Part shown: one piece after another, positions 36,179 to 44,976 of the stretch | How positions within the stretch are numbered: position 1 is the stretch's first letter | Layout: every line of letters starts with the position of its first letter | Assembly: GCF_029257255.1 (NCBI RefSeq) | Contig: NZ_JARICI010000020.1 | Span: 1 to 64,000 of the forward strand | DNA from: Sporosarcina sp. | GTDB lineage: Bacteria; Bacillota; Bacilli; Bacillales_A; Planococcaceae | Length of the DNA stretch: 64,000 nt | Direction of reading: 5' to 3' | The notes under the pieces: generated by a model | The model's database searches: none | What the model was told of the DNA's origin: nothing | Seen by the model: the letters and a program-made list of their open reading frames with translations, nothing else | Program-made: the position numbers and the translations under genes

Positions 36179-36547
36179 ATGTATCGTCACCCTTACTTTC
36201 ATCATCTTTACCATCCTTTTTGGACCCCTGTCCCCGCGCAAGCTGTAAATGATACGAGGCCTTATCCGCCCATTGATACAAAAAGGCTTCAATCCTCAGC
36301 TCATGAATACCATCAACTCATGAAACAAGCTGAACTTGTGGTCACCCAGATTGAACAGTCACCGCAATTTGCAAGGGATTTAATGCAAGCTGCTCAACAA
36401 TCCAATCAAGCTAGAGTGGATCAACTGGTAGCATCCATTGATGACTCCATCACTGTTGAAACTCATTACAACCCAGACGGTATTCAGCTGAAGTATCGTG
36501 ACAAGAAAGGTATATGCTGTGTGTTAACGATTGGTCTTGCCTGGTGA
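36179..36547 (+). CDS. Hypothetical His/Tyr-rich small protein
   Basis: The 122-residue protein begins with an aromatic, His/Pro-rich stretch (YRHPYFHHLYHPFW), followed by a helical middle (about 35-80) and a short beta-like end with VETHYNPDGIQLKYRD. AGGAGGT lies 7 bases before ATG 36179. The N-terminal composition resembles small spore-coat-associated proteins, which is only suggestive. It stands alone on the plus strand. Confidence 0.72.
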   Translation: MYRHPYFHHLYHPFWTPVPAQAVNDTRPYPPIDTKRLQSSAHEYHQLMKQAELVVTQIEQSPQFARDLMQAAQQSNQARVDQLVASIDDSITVETHYNPDGIQLKYRDKKGICCVLTIGLAW

Positions 36548-36712
36548 AATAACGCAGAGATTTACATGTATAGTAATTTCGAATTTCCCATGACTGTTTA
36601 CTAGCATCGCTAAACATAAATAATTTGAGACATAGCCGTATGGATGCCAATGGCACGGAACTTGTCGTTTGTTATAACATTGCATAATTTGCGCAAAGTG
36701 AGTCATTAGTAA
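36548..36712. other. Spacer, no gene recognised
   Basis: No open frame with a ribosome site is present. The stretch contains a short TTGCGCAA palindrome (near 36689) but no recognisable att site, RNA or repeat partner in this window. Confidence 0.35.
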
Positions 36713-36745
36713 AAGCTAGAGCCCTATTTCTGATTGCTCTAGCTT
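36713..36745. terminator. Terminator-like stem after the LysR gene
   Basis: AAGCTAGAGC/GCTCTAGCTT with a following TTTTA on the minus strand could end the LysR transcript about 120 bases past its stop; the plus-strand T tract is weak. Confidence 0.6.
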
Positions 36746-36866
36746 CGTCGTTAATAAGGAGGCTTTTGGTTACGAATTAATTCCCTCATAAGTTGTCGTT
36801 TGAAAACGTAACGTTTCTGTTCTGCATTATTTGTTTTATGCAGGTACTTTAAAGCTGATGATTAAA

Positions 36867-37769
36867 TTAATCTTCATGCTCTTTCCCTTCATATACTGAA
36901 TCCACCAACTCCCAAAATTGCGAAGCTGCTTTTGAAACTCTTTCTTCTTTCGTCTTAATCAAGACAGGCTCCACATGAAAATCAAACTGCTTTAATTTAT
37001 AGATTCTTACTTGTTCCATAGGTACCGCGTATGCAACTCTCGGTATGATGGACAGCCCCAGCCCCTTACTTACCATTGCGATTACGGTCGTCAGGTCCTT
37101 GCTCTCCAGCACGATTTCAGGCGACACATTCTCTGCATCAAAAGCTCTTAGAATGTTTCTATAATACGAGTGACCTTCCATTGCCCCAAGCATAATAAAT
37201 GGATGGTTCCCGATTTCCTTAAATGTCACTCGATCGGAAGAAAACACATTACCCCAGCTCCGTGGACTGACTATTACATATTCTTGCTTTTCCAAGGCCT
37301 TCACAAAATAGTCTTCACTGTGATCTAGCCGGAGCAATAAGGCTACCTCTATTTCTTTTCGATTCAACTTCTTCAGCAGTTCTTCCGAATTACCTTTCTC
37401 AATACTGATTTTGACATTCGGAAATCTCTCCCGGTATATGCTGACATAGTCAACGAGCAGGTTTAAACAGGCAGATGACACGCCAATCTTAAGAGTTCCG
37501 GCACTGCCTTGTTCAATTTCATCTATCTGATGCTTAATATCGTCCACAGTGGACAGCAGTCTTTCTGCATATTGATAGAGTACTTCACCTGTTTCAGTCA
37601 GCTCCCATTTTTGACGGTAGCGATGAATTAACACGGTCCCCAGTTCAGTCTCCAGCTTTTTCAATTGCTGACTAAGAGGCGGCTGCGCTATGTGAAGAAC
37701 TTCTGCTGCTTTTGAAATACTTTCCTGATTGACAATTTCTCTAAAATAATGAAGCTGTCTAATATCCAT
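36867..37769 (-). CDS. LysR-family transcriptional regulator
   Basis: The 300-residue regulator has the N-terminal winged helix (MDIRQLHYFREIVNQESIS, then AAEVLHIAQPPLSQQLKKLE) and a periplasmic-binding-like effector domain from about residue 90. It is divergent from a YczE-like membrane protein gene, with a 121-bp gap that contains a dyad near 37823-37853. By the usual LysR logic it should regulate that neighbour and itself. The effector is unknown. Confidence 0.9.
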   Translation of the reverse strand: MDIRQLHYFREIVNQESISKAAEVLHIAQPPLSQQLKKLETELGTVLIHRYRQKWELTETGEVLYQYAERLLSTVDDIKHQIDEIEQGSAGTLKIGVSSACLNLLVDYVSIYRERFPNVKISIEKGNSEELLKKLNRKEIEVALLLRLDHSEDYFVKALEKQEYVIVSPRSWGNVFSSDRVTFKEIGNHPFIMLGAMEGHSYYRNILRAFDAENVSPEIVLESKDLTTVIAMVSKGLGLSIIPRVAYAVPMEQVRIYKLKQFDFHVEPVLIKTKEERVSKAASQFWELVDSVYEGKEHED

Positions 37770-37822
37770 TGTTATCTCCCCATCATATCTTTTCCATATG
37801 TCATTGTTCGTTATTATATATT

Positions 37823-37853
37823 ATTAATATCACTGTTACCATGATAATATTAG
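37823..37853. promoter_or_regulatory. Candidate LysR-type binding site
   Basis: ATTAATATCACTGTTACCAT and the following GATAATATTA form an imperfect dyad (ATCA-N9-TGAT core) between the divergent genes, about 40-70 bp from each start. Confidence 0.45.
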
Positions 37854-37890
37854 TCTATACAGTTACCGAAAGCAGAGGTTTATTACATCT

Positions 37891-38595
37891 ATGAAAATCA
37901 TTTCAAAACGGCTCACCCTATATGTATTGGGGCTATTTTTATTATCACTGGGAGTCAGCTTTTCCATTCAGGCAAGTCTAGGTGTTTCGCCGGTTTCTTC
38001 ACTGGCTTATGCTATTTCCCTGACAGCTGGCCTTTCGATCGGAATTACCACGATCATAGCAAATACTTTATTCATCGCAGTTCAGGCTATATTAAACAAG
38101 CGGATTGAATTACGGGAATCTGCGGTACAGCTGCTCATCGTATTTTTATTCGGTTTCTTTATGGATGCAACACTTGTACTTGTGCAAATGCTCCCTGCTC
38201 CTGAAACTTTACTGGGAAGATTTGCATTTTTAGTAATTAGTCTATACATCATATCTGCAGGTCTGTTAGCCTATTTTACAGCGAAACTGCCGTTAATGCC
38301 TTACGATGCGTTAACGTATGTCATCAGTGACCGTTTTAAAATGAAATTCAGCAAAGCGAAAATTAGCGGTGACTTGCTGAATGTAACCATTGCCGCAGCC
38401 GTCTGCCTAGTTTTCATTCACTCATTCGGTTCAATTGGTATCGGCACCATTGTCGCAGCTTATTTTATTGGTAAAATACTTGGACGACTGATGCCGCGTT
38501 TTCAAGAACCATTGCAAAAATGGATTTATCATGATAAAAACGATTTGACGGTGGAAGAAAAAAAGGTATTCAAACCAATAAAGTTAGAATCTTGA
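37891..38595 (+). CDS. YczE/YitT-like integral membrane protein
   Basis: The 234-residue protein has about five or six membrane helices with LGVSFSIQASLGVSPVSSLA near the N terminus and LPLMPYDALTYVISDR near residue 135, as in the YczE/YyaS family. The family has no settled function; some members are next to antibiotic or amino-acid genes. ATG 37891 follows AGAGGT. Its partner is the divergent LysR gene. Confidence 0.8.
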   Translation: MKIISKRLTLYVLGLFLLSLGVSFSIQASLGVSPVSSLAYAISLTAGLSIGITTIIANTLFIAVQAILNKRIELRESAVQLLIVFLFGFFMDATLVLVQMLPAPETLLGRFAFLVISLYIISAGLLAYFTAKLPLMPYDALTYVISDRFKMKFSKAKISGDLLNVTIAAAVCLVFIHSFGSIGIGTIVAAYFIGKILGRLMPRFQEPLQKWIYHDKNDLTVEEKKVFKPIKLES

Positions 38596-38694
38596 TTTAC
38601 TGGAAATAGTAAAAATCCACTTTAGTAATTTACATTTTTTCACTTGTATGGGGACGCGCAGTGTGCTATTTTTATAAGCGAAATCAATATTCCA

Positions 38695-38770
38695 TTACCC
38701 CTGTATAATCCTGATAATCTGGTTCGGGAGTCTCTACGGAACAACCTTAATTGTTCTACTATGGCTGGTA
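38695..38770 (+). ncRNA. Atypical purine riboswitch upstream of a second NCS2 permease
   Basis: TATAATC, the junction GTCTCTAC, the loop CCTTAAT and CTACTATG occur in the purine-aptamer order and spacing. Several features deviate: loop L2 reads GATAATCTGG rather than GATATGG, the P3 closing pair is changed (TACG instead of TACC), and P1 is weakly paired. The ligand pyrimidine is C as in guanine types. A terminator follows, then permease and phosphoribosyltransferase genes, which supports a purine-sensing role. Confidence 0.75.
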
Positions 38771-38788
38771 CATTTCTTCTATTTACAT

Positions 38789-38820
38789 GGGGGCATTCCA
38801 ATTTATTTGGGATGCCCCTA
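38789..38820 (+). terminator. Expression-platform terminator
   Basis: GGGGCATTCC and GGGATGCCCC form a stem followed by a T/A-rich tract, 18 bases after the atypical purine aptamer and 70 bases before the permease. Confidence 0.7.
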
Positions 38821-38891
38821 TATTATTTGAGTTGTGGATCATGTGTATTTTGTTGTTTCCGTATACGGCGGCGTAAGAAAAGGAGAACAAG

Positions 38892-39965
38892 ATGGACATT
38901 TGGAAAGATATATTAGCAGCACTGAGCGGTGTATTGAATGCTCTGCCGCAAGGTTTGCTTGCACTGACATTCGGCTTCGCATCCATTCCTACAGCGCTTG
39001 CGTTTATGGTCGGTGCTTTCGGGAATGCGGCTACAAGTAACGTGGCAGTAATTTCCTACCAAGCTGAAACCATCACATTGGCTGGTACGATGGGCAAAAA
39101 TATGAGGGAACGTCTCTCAATGATTTTCTTTGGAGCTGCGATTCTATTTGTGATTGGAATCTTTGGCATTTTAGAATCTGTCATTGATTGGATTGGTCCG
39201 ATCATCACGACAGGAATGATGGCTGGAGTCGGGCTGATGCTATCTAAAGTAGCATGGGATATGGCAAAAGCGGATCGTGTCGTAGGTCTGACTTCCATGT
39301 TCAGCGCATTGATCGTTTATTTTGCGACGAAGGATTTAGTCTACACGATCACTGCATCTGTTATTTTATCGAGTATAGTATACGCATTTATGAAGACAAA
39401 AAATCGGGTGATTACAGAACGTCCCGCAATTAAAGATGGATTTCATTTGCAAAAATTGCTGGTCAATACCGCAGTCATACGTGGTGCACTCGCAATGGTC
39501 TGTTTGAACATCGGTGCGAATATTGCATTTGGTAAAATTAATGGAGAAATCGCGGGTTCCGATGTTAACGTGGATGTCATCACGATGATCAGCAGTTTAG
39601 CAGACATGGTATCCTCCTTATTTGGCGGAGCACCGGTTGAGATTGTCATTTCCGCCACTGCAAGTGCCCCCCACGCTGTCTGGTCGGGAGTCTTAATGAT
39701 GGTATTGATGGCCATCGTTTTAGTGACAGGGTTGCTACCGAAAATCGGTAAATTCGTTCCGAGTGCTTCCATTGCAGGATTTTTATTCGTTCTTGGTGCC
39801 ATTGTCACATTGCCAGGCAACGCGATTATGGCTTTGACAGGAGAAGGCGCGGGAACTGGAATCGTCGGTGGTATCACGATGGTAGTCACCGCTATCACGG
39901 ATCCTTTTCTCGGCATGCTTTCTGGGATTATCGTACAATTTCTAATGAATCTGTCTGGATTTTAA
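38892..39965 (+). CDS. NCS2-family purine permease
   Basis: This 357-residue integral membrane protein has the NCS2 helix pattern (GFASIPTALAFMVGAFGNAA near residue 28) and a short C terminus; it is about 90 residues shorter than PbuG. ATG 38892 follows AAGGAG. It is the first gene after the atypical purine riboswitch and lies 15 bases before a phosphoribosyltransferase gene, so it probably imports the purine which that enzyme converts. Substrate not predictable. Confidence 0.85.
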   Translation: MDIWKDILAALSGVLNALPQGLLALTFGFASIPTALAFMVGAFGNAATSNVAVISYQAETITLAGTMGKNMRERLSMIFFGAAILFVIGIFGILESVIDWIGPIITTGMMAGVGLMLSKVAWDMAKADRVVGLTSMFSALIVYFATKDLVYTITASVILSSIVYAFMKTKNRVITERPAIKDGFHLQKLLVNTAVIRGALAMVCLNIGANIAFGKINGEIAGSDVNVDVITMISSLADMVSSLFGGAPVEIVISATASAPHAVWSGVLMMVLMAIVLVTGLLPKIGKFVPSASIAGFLFVLGAIVTLPGNAIMALTGEGAGTGIVGGITMVVTAITDPFLGMLSGIIVQFLMNLSGF

Positions 39966-39980
39966 TGGAGGATGAATGAA

Positions 39981-40526
39981 TTGAAAACCTATACACTCGA
40001 AGTGGCTTCGTTAACCAGAGAACTTCCTATCATACCCATATCCGATACACTGAGCATCGCAAGTTTTGTTCTGCTGGGCGATACTGAGATGGTTTGCGTG
40101 GCTGCACCGGAACTGGCAAAAAAACTACCGGCTGTTGAAGTACTGATTACAGCAGAAGCAAAAGGAATTCCCTTTGTTCATGAGTTAGCCAAACATCTGG
40201 ACATGCCGCGCTATATCGTGGCCAGAAAGTCTGTAAAAGCGTATATGGAAGATCCACTGATCACCAAAGTAAATTCCATCACAACGCAAAAAGAACAGTT
40301 TCTCTGTCTTGATCGGCTGGATGCAGAATTCATCAAAGGAAAACGCGTCGCCTTGATCGATGATGTGATCAGTTCAGGTGAATCTCTCCGTGCACTTGCA
40401 GAACTTGTGGAAAGTGCCGGTGCCAATATTATAGCAAAAGCTGCCATTTTAGCTGAAGGCGATGCTGCCGATCGTGAAGACATTATCTTCCTTGAAAAAC
40501 TCCCTTTATTTCCGAATGAAAAGTAA
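39981..40526 (+). CDS. Purine phosphoribosyltransferase-like protein
   Basis: The 181-residue type I phosphoribosyltransferase has the PRPP loop VALIDDVISSGES (near residue 127) and an adenine-PRT-like segment with PRYIVARKSVKAYMEDPL. TTG 39981 is 9 bases after GGAGG; ATG 39972 is too close. Adenine, xanthine or hypoxanthine are possible substrates. Together with the preceding permease it forms an uptake-and-trap pair under a purine riboswitch. Confidence 0.85.
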   Translation: MKTYTLEVASLTRELPIIPISDTLSIASFVLLGDTEMVCVAAPELAKKLPAVEVLITAEAKGIPFVHELAKHLDMPRYIVARKSVKAYMEDPLITKVNSITTQKEQFLCLDRLDAEFIKGKRVALIDDVISSGESLRALAELVESAGANIIAKAAILAEGDAADREDIIFLEKLPLFPNEK

Positions 40527-40532
40527 ATAAGT

Positions 40533-40567
40533 AAAAGTCAGCCTGATCGACGGGCTGACTTTTTTTA
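40533..40567. terminator. Terminator after the phosphoribosyltransferase gene
   Basis: AAAAGTCAGCC-TGATCGAC-GGGCTGACTTTTTTT is a strong hairpin with A/T tracts on both sides, shared with the convergent DUF6440-like gene. Confidence 0.92.
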
Positions 40568-40777
40568 CGCGCTATATTTCTTTGCTGAATACAGGTTCGT
40601 TTTTATATACTCTTCATCCAGCATGGGTCTGCCTTCCTGATCTACCATGGCGGTCAGTCCAAGGCCATAGCCTGCACTATGGGACATGTAAAGTACACCG
40701 GTTTGATTATCGAGAATCACTCGAAACACTTCCAACTTCCCTTGTTTCTCAACAACTTCAAAACGTTTGCTGTCCAT
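40565..40777 (-). CDS. DUF6440-like small protein
   Basis: The 70-residue protein (start MDSKRFEVVEKQGKLEVFRV, middle LDNQTGVLYMSHSAGYGLG) looks like a DUF6440-type single-domain protein, cytoplasmic and beta-rich. It follows the rhodanese-ASCH gene by 4 bases and is likely to be in the same transcript. No function is established. Confidence 0.78.
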   Translation of the reverse strand: MDSKRFEVVEKQGKLEVFRVILDNQTGVLYMSHSAGYGLGLTAMVDQEGRPMLDEEYIKTNLYSAKKYSA

Positions 40778-40781
40778 TGCT

Positions 40782-41585
40782 TCATGCTACTATACTGCTA
40801 TTTTTTTTAAAAACCACCTTAAATCTTTCACAAACAACCGGTATTTTATCATGGAAATGCTGCTTGACACTTTCCAGTTCCCTTTCAAAGAAGTCTTGAT
40901 GAACTTCCCGCCAGTAACGCAATGAACAGTCGCCCTCCCCTTCCGAATGCGCATGCTCTTCCGTTACTTCATCAAACCGGACCACTTCAACCGATGTCGT
41001 TTCGACCACAGCGACTGCCTGGCCTTCTCCATCAAGAATAATATTGTGCAGACCGACATGCGGCAGCGTCTCGCTTTCCAGTTCATACAACAGATAATTT
41101 GAAGAGGTGCCTGTCTTTTTTCCAGACAACACCAGCCCCGCCAGCTCATCCGCCATTTCTTTAGAATCGCCAAATGCCCATGCTTCGTAACTTTCCGGTG
41201 CATTTGGAGCGCCGATTTTAAATTCTTCCCACATTTGAGCTATAGATGCCTTGCCCATATATTCTTTCCAGGCTGTAATTCCGCCTTCCAGTAAGACAAC
41301 ATCATATTCTTTTTCGGTAAGAATGTTTGCACACTTCGCCGCAGAATTTCCGGTCGTACAGGTAATAATCAGCTCTTTATTTCTCGGCAGTTCAGAAACA
41401 TTTTGTCCTGTTCCGTCTTCTAACTTGAAAATCTCTGTTTTCGGGATGTTCAATCCTTTTATGCTGGTTCCCGAAATATGAAAATCAACATATTTTTCCG
41501 CAGCACGTACATCCACCAGCACAAGGTCTTCCTGCGCGTTCATTTTCCTGCTCAATTCTTCAGGCGTAATCTTTTTGACCGTCAT
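40782..41585 (-). CDS. Rhodanese-ASCH fusion protein
   Basis: The 267-residue protein has an N-terminal rhodanese domain (about 1-108) with the catalytic loop CTTGNSAAKC and a C-terminal ASCH domain (about 118-255) with AWAFGDSKEMADELAGLVLS, SGKKTGTSS and EGDCSLRYWREVHQDFF. ASCH domains adopt a PUA-like fold and are thought to bind RNA or modified nucleosides; rhodanese domains carry persulfide sulfur. Known ASCH proteins of this type are usually stand-alone (~150 residues). ATG 41585 follows GAGGAGG. A link to tRNA or nucleoside thiolation is an inference. Confidence 0.85.
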   Translation of the reverse strand: MTVKKITPEELSRKMNAQEDLVLVDVRAAEKYVDFHISGTSIKGLNIPKTEIFKLEDGTGQNVSELPRNKELIITCTTGNSAAKCANILTEKEYDVVLLEGGITAWKEYMGKASIAQMWEEFKIGAPNAPESYEAWAFGDSKEMADELAGLVLSGKKTGTSSNYLLYELESETLPHVGLHNIILDGEGQAVAVVETTSVEVVRFDEVTEEHAHSEGEGDCSLRYWREVHQDFFERELESVKQHFHDKIPVVCERFKVVFKKNSSIVA

Positions 41586-41598
41586 TTCCATTTCCTCC

Positions 41599-42438
41599 TC
41601 AGTCTGCTTTCAAAGTGACCGCCACAATCTCGGGACGATTGAATAATCGTAAAGGAATAATACTGTTCCCAAGCCCCCTGCTGACCATCATCACGGTATG
41701 ATTCAAATCATGCTTTCCAGCCGTATACGCTGGTAAAAACCCTTGATTCGGTGCAACTAGTCCTCCGATAAAAGGAATCCTCACCTGTCCGCCATGAGCA
41801 TGTCCGGCAAAAACTATACCAAAATTATACTCTGCGTAGAGAGATAGCAACTCCGGACGATGAGTCAACAGTATAGTGAAGCTGTCTTTCTCCAGTCCTT
41901 CAATGGATTGCACGATATCCTCTTCTGCCGTCTCTCTTTCTGCACGGCTTCCGTCATGCGCGGGATCATCAATGCCTACCAGATACATTTTGTCATTCCC
42001 TTTTTTCAACACGGCATGCTCATTCCGTAAAACCTGCACCCCTATATCTTCTAATGAACTCTCCAGTGAACTGAATGTTCCAGACCACCATTCATGGTTG
42101 CCAGATACATAATATACAGGTGCAACAGCCGTAAGTTCTTCCATTAAAATCAGGCCCGCTTCATCACCTGCTCTATTGGAGTCGATAAGATCCCCGGTAT
42201 ATACGATCACATCCGGCTGAAGCTTGTTAATTTTCCGAAATAGTCTTCGCTGATTTTTCCCGAAACTTTTATTGTGCAGATCAGACAAATGCACAATTTT
42301 GTATTGGTCAAAGCTTTCGGGAATAGTTGAAGAACTGATTTCACTTTGAGTTACTGTAATTGAATTATTTTGAAACCAAATGAAATACCCTACTATTGCA
42401 AGCACAGCGGCTGTATATAAAATTCTCCTCTTTATCAT
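41599..42438 (-). CDS. Membrane-anchored metallophosphoesterase (YkuE-like)
   Basis: The 279-residue protein has one N-terminal membrane helix (about 5-22) and a calcineurin-like domain with all metal motifs: HLSDLHN, YTGDLIDS, SGNHEWW, LLTHRPE and FAGHAHGGQ. Enzymes of this type (YkuE, YpbG) hydrolyse phosphodiesters or phospholipid head groups at the cell surface. ATG 42438 has a modest AGGAATTGATGGG site. The rhodanese-ASCH gene follows after 13 bases. Confidence 0.88.
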   Translation of the reverse strand: MIKRRILYTAAVLAIVGYFIWFQNNSITVTQSEISSSTIPESFDQYKIVHLSDLHNKSFGKNQRRLFRKINKLQPDVIVYTGDLIDSNRAGDEAGLILMEELTAVAPVYYVSGNHEWWSGTFSSLESSLEDIGVQVLRNEHAVLKKGNDKMYLVGIDDPAHDGSRAERETAEEDIVQSIEGLEKDSFTILLTHRPELLSLYAEYNFGIVFAGHAHGGQVRIPFIGGLVAPNQGFLPAYTAGKHDLNHTVMMVSRGLGNSIIPLRLFNRPEIVAVTLKAD

Positions 42439-42442
42439 CCCA

Positions 42443-43192
42443 TCAATTCCTATCCGGCATCTCCAGCTGATCTTCGCTGTAAATGAGCATATAATCCACT
42501 GGATTGTAGTTAACAGAGTAGCTATTACTATTCATTATACTCGTCGGAAATGCTTCGTTACCTGAGACATCTTTGGCAATCCAGCTAAAATAGACTTCCG
42601 GCTCTGGAAAAGAAAAAAGCAAGTCCAGCTTCCTCGCTGCACTGACGTTTGTATAGGCCTTCAGTATTTTCACACCCTCGTCAGGCAAAGGCATCAATCC
42701 GTATGGCTGATCCTGAAGCAAGATCTTCCACTCAATCTGTACTCGCGGTTCATATGTTTCCTCTTCTTCAGAGAACCTGAGGCCACGTTCACGAAGCATA
42801 TATAACTGAATAGCACTCAGTTTTTCAGCAGGTGAGATATTCCAAACAAAATGATAGCTCGAAGGATCTTGCGGATTCACTTTCCAAACTCTTGGCTCAC
42901 CGCCCAGATCAATATGCAGCACTTGCCATTTATGTTTTTTCCACATCCAATAACTAAGACCATACTGTTGTTTTTCTGAAATGAAAGGCACAACAACATG
43001 ATGTTCATCTGCATGAATCTTATCCTGAATGACCTCCACTGCGACTTGCGGGAACACATCATTCATTTCATAAATCAATTGCTGATCATCCGGAAAAGTG
43101 ACAGGTTTTGCGAGATAAAACCAGTAAAACAGGCAGAGTGACGCTACAAGCAGCAATCCCGAAGAAAAGATCCACATGTTCTTTTTTGTCAT
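42443..43192 (-). CDS. Membrane-anchored protein of unknown function
   Basis: The 249-residue protein has one N-terminal membrane helix (about 7-25) and an external domain rich in Trp and Tyr with no catalytic motif recognised. It overlaps the upstream membrane-protein gene by one base (TGATG) and precedes the phosphoesterase by 4 bases, so the three are probably co-expressed. Confidence 0.72.
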   Translation of the reverse strand: MTKKNMWIFSSGLLLVASLCLFYWFYLAKPVTFPDDQQLIYEMNDVFPQVAVEVIQDKIHADEHHVVVPFISEKQQYGLSYWMWKKHKWQVLHIDLGGEPRVWKVNPQDPSSYHFVWNISPAEKLSAIQLYMLRERGLRFSEEEETYEPRVQIEWKILLQDQPYGLMPLPDEGVKILKAYTNVSAARKLDLLFSFPEPEVYFSWIAKDVSGNEAFPTSIMNSNSYSVNYNPVDYMLIYSEDQLEMPDRN

Positions 43193-43920
43193 CAGTTGCC
43201 TCCTCCCGTAATGAATGGTTCATTTGAACGGAAATACAGCTGACGTTTTGATGTTTTCACCAATATTCCTTTTCCATCATCCTCTATAAAAATCATAGGT
43301 TGCAGGCCGCTTCCCCGCTTCGGATGAGCGCCGTCCAGCAAATAAGGAAATCGTTCGTTTCTTTCAGATGCTTCCGTCTCTAGATAGAACTTTGTGTACC
43401 ACTCATCATTCATCACTTTTTCTTTCTTCATTGATTCCAGTTGTTTTAAAAACTTCTCCGGCTGAAACTGCCGTCCCTCTTCAGCAGCAGAATGAATAGA
43501 AATCAGCGATGCACCATCGGTTTCTGTTAAATAGGTGGACAGTTGTTCCTTAGGATAAATCCATTGGTGAAAGGGAACCGACAGCAGCGCCATTGCCAAA
43601 AATATATAATTCGCCCAAAAACCGAGCCAGACAAAACCTCTGTAACGCTTCCACCGATCTCCCTTTCTTTTCATAATCAAATATAAGACCCATAGCCCAA
43701 GCGGTAAGATCGCCAGCCGCAATGGCGTATCAAACCAATTGATGTTGATGGAAAAAGAAAATAAGCCACCAATCAAAACGAGAAGAACCGCCCACAATTT
43801 CGGTTTGACGATTTGTTTCCTATAGATTTTGACAGTAATGAAAATGATAATAGCGTAAGACAGAATGGTTGATATAAAATCAATTAGGTTAAGACTGAAA
43901 TCTGCTTCTATAACGTACAC
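43192..43920 (-). CDS. Four-helix membrane protein of unknown function
   Basis: The 242-residue protein has about four membrane helices in its first ~125 residues, then a charged external domain (about 130-242) that ends with SNEPFITGGGN. It is the first gene of a small operon with the preceding anchored protein and a phosphoesterase. No family is recognised. Confidence 0.72.
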   Translation of the reverse strand: MYVIEADFSLNLIDFISTILSYAIIIFITVKIYRKQIVKPKLWAVLLVLIGGLFSFSININWFDTPLRLAILPLGLWVLYLIMKRKGDRWKRYRGFVWLGFWANYIFLAMALLSVPFHQWIYPKEQLSTYLTETDGASLISIHSAAEEGRQFQPEKFLKQLESMKKEKVMNDEWYTKFYLETEASERNERFPYLLDGAHPKRGSGLQPMIFIEDDGKGILVKTSKRQLYFRSNEPFITGGGN

Positions 43921-43991
43921 CTCTTCTCCTGTTTAATCGAAAAATGTTATTTCTCCTAATTATAGACTGCAAGTGTTCAAGGCAACAACTG

Positions 43992-44110
43992 TATAAGTTG
44001 AATTTAAAAATCTACATTGTCGAAGATACTTAGTACCGTTGATTTCCGTTCCAGACGGACGCTTTCTGGAGGGCCCGCGATGAGCCAACTTGCACTCCAA
44101 TCAACTGAGT
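43992..44110. repeat. Degenerate intergenic repeat
   Basis: TATAAGTTGAATTTAAAAAT and the next ~20 bases (43992-44032) recur at 60080-60120 with about three quarters identity. They run into a GC-rich block (TTGATTTCCGTTCCAGACGG, then ACGCTTTCTGGAGGGCCCGC), which resembles the common Bacillales intergenic repeat with GCTTTCCGCGGGC. No gene lies here. Confidence 0.55.
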
Positions 44111-44173
44111 AGGCTGTACATAGCATGCTTTATCATGTAAAACGTCTAATTCAAACTATATAGTAAGAAAAAA

Positions 44174-44783
44174 TCATTCAACAATTAAAACTTCGCCATC
44201 TTTCAATGCGATAAAAGGAATTTTATTATCAATCATATATTCAATAGATCTATCTATATCCTGAGATTCTGGATGATCCGATTTATAATGCGGAGCAATT
44301 GCATAATCTACTATATGCAAGCGTGTTCTTCTCCATATGGCTTTTGATCAGGATCATCTGCTAAATGGATACCTTTTAGCGTTGGTCCAAGAATACAGGC
44401 GCCTGCACTGTACCCTCCATACACAATATCTTGTTGTTTCTATCATACTGTTTCAAAATCTCATCGAAGTCACTCAGCCTCATAGCCTGGGCAAGAATAA
44501 ATGTGTTACCGCCCCTTACCCAAAAAACATCATATGATCCCAGGGTTTCCTCCAGCTCTTTTTGATGATGAAAATAGCTTTTCAAATCGATACTATCTAC
44601 CCTAAAGCCCAGTTTTTCAAGATCTAATATATCTGCTACATCACTGTTCTTCTTTCTTTCCAGATCGGTTGCAAAATCTAATGCATTATTTATATAGGCT
44701 ACTCTTTTATTTCCGTTCTTCGTCTTCTCTTTCACTTCATTTCCTTTATTGCCGATCTTATATAATGATAGGTACAGTTTCAT
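44174..44783 (-). pseudogene. Peptidase E-like (S51) gene with two frameshifts
   Basis: The first 130 codons from ATG 44783 (after GGGGGAATGT) give MKLYLSLYKIGNKG and VRGGNTFILAQAMRL. A frame change near 44425-44435 is needed to read on into DIVYGGYSAGACILGPTLKG with the catalytic Ser, and another near 44325 to read VDYAIAPHYKSDHPESQDID and the end ALKDGEVLIVE before TGA at 44174-44176. Intact relatives are Asp-specific dipeptidases or amidotransferase-like proteins. Two shifts in one gene argue for decay rather than a sequencing error. Confidence 0.85.
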
Positions 44784-44914
44784 ACATTCCCCCTATTGTT
44801 TGCTTGATAATATTCCCGTCGCTACTCACTATTGAGCATATTTTATCTAATTGTATCAACTGTTTCACAAATCATCAGACTTTTATCTGAAGAATTAGTA
44901 AAACTTCGCAAAAC

Positions 44915-44938
44915 AAAAAGGCTGCTGAAACAGCAACC
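44915..44938 (-). terminator. Terminator after the secreted peptide gene
   Basis: GGTTGCTG-TTT-CAGCAGCC followed by TTTTTGTTTTG on the minus strand lies 40 bases past the stop codon. Confidence 0.82.
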
Positions 44939-44976
44939 TCTCGTCCGAGAAATGATATTTATTAAGCGTATTTACA

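Noticed and set aside
36548..36712. Phage attachment site
   Set aside because: No integrase, no duplicated core in the window; a short palindrome is not enough.
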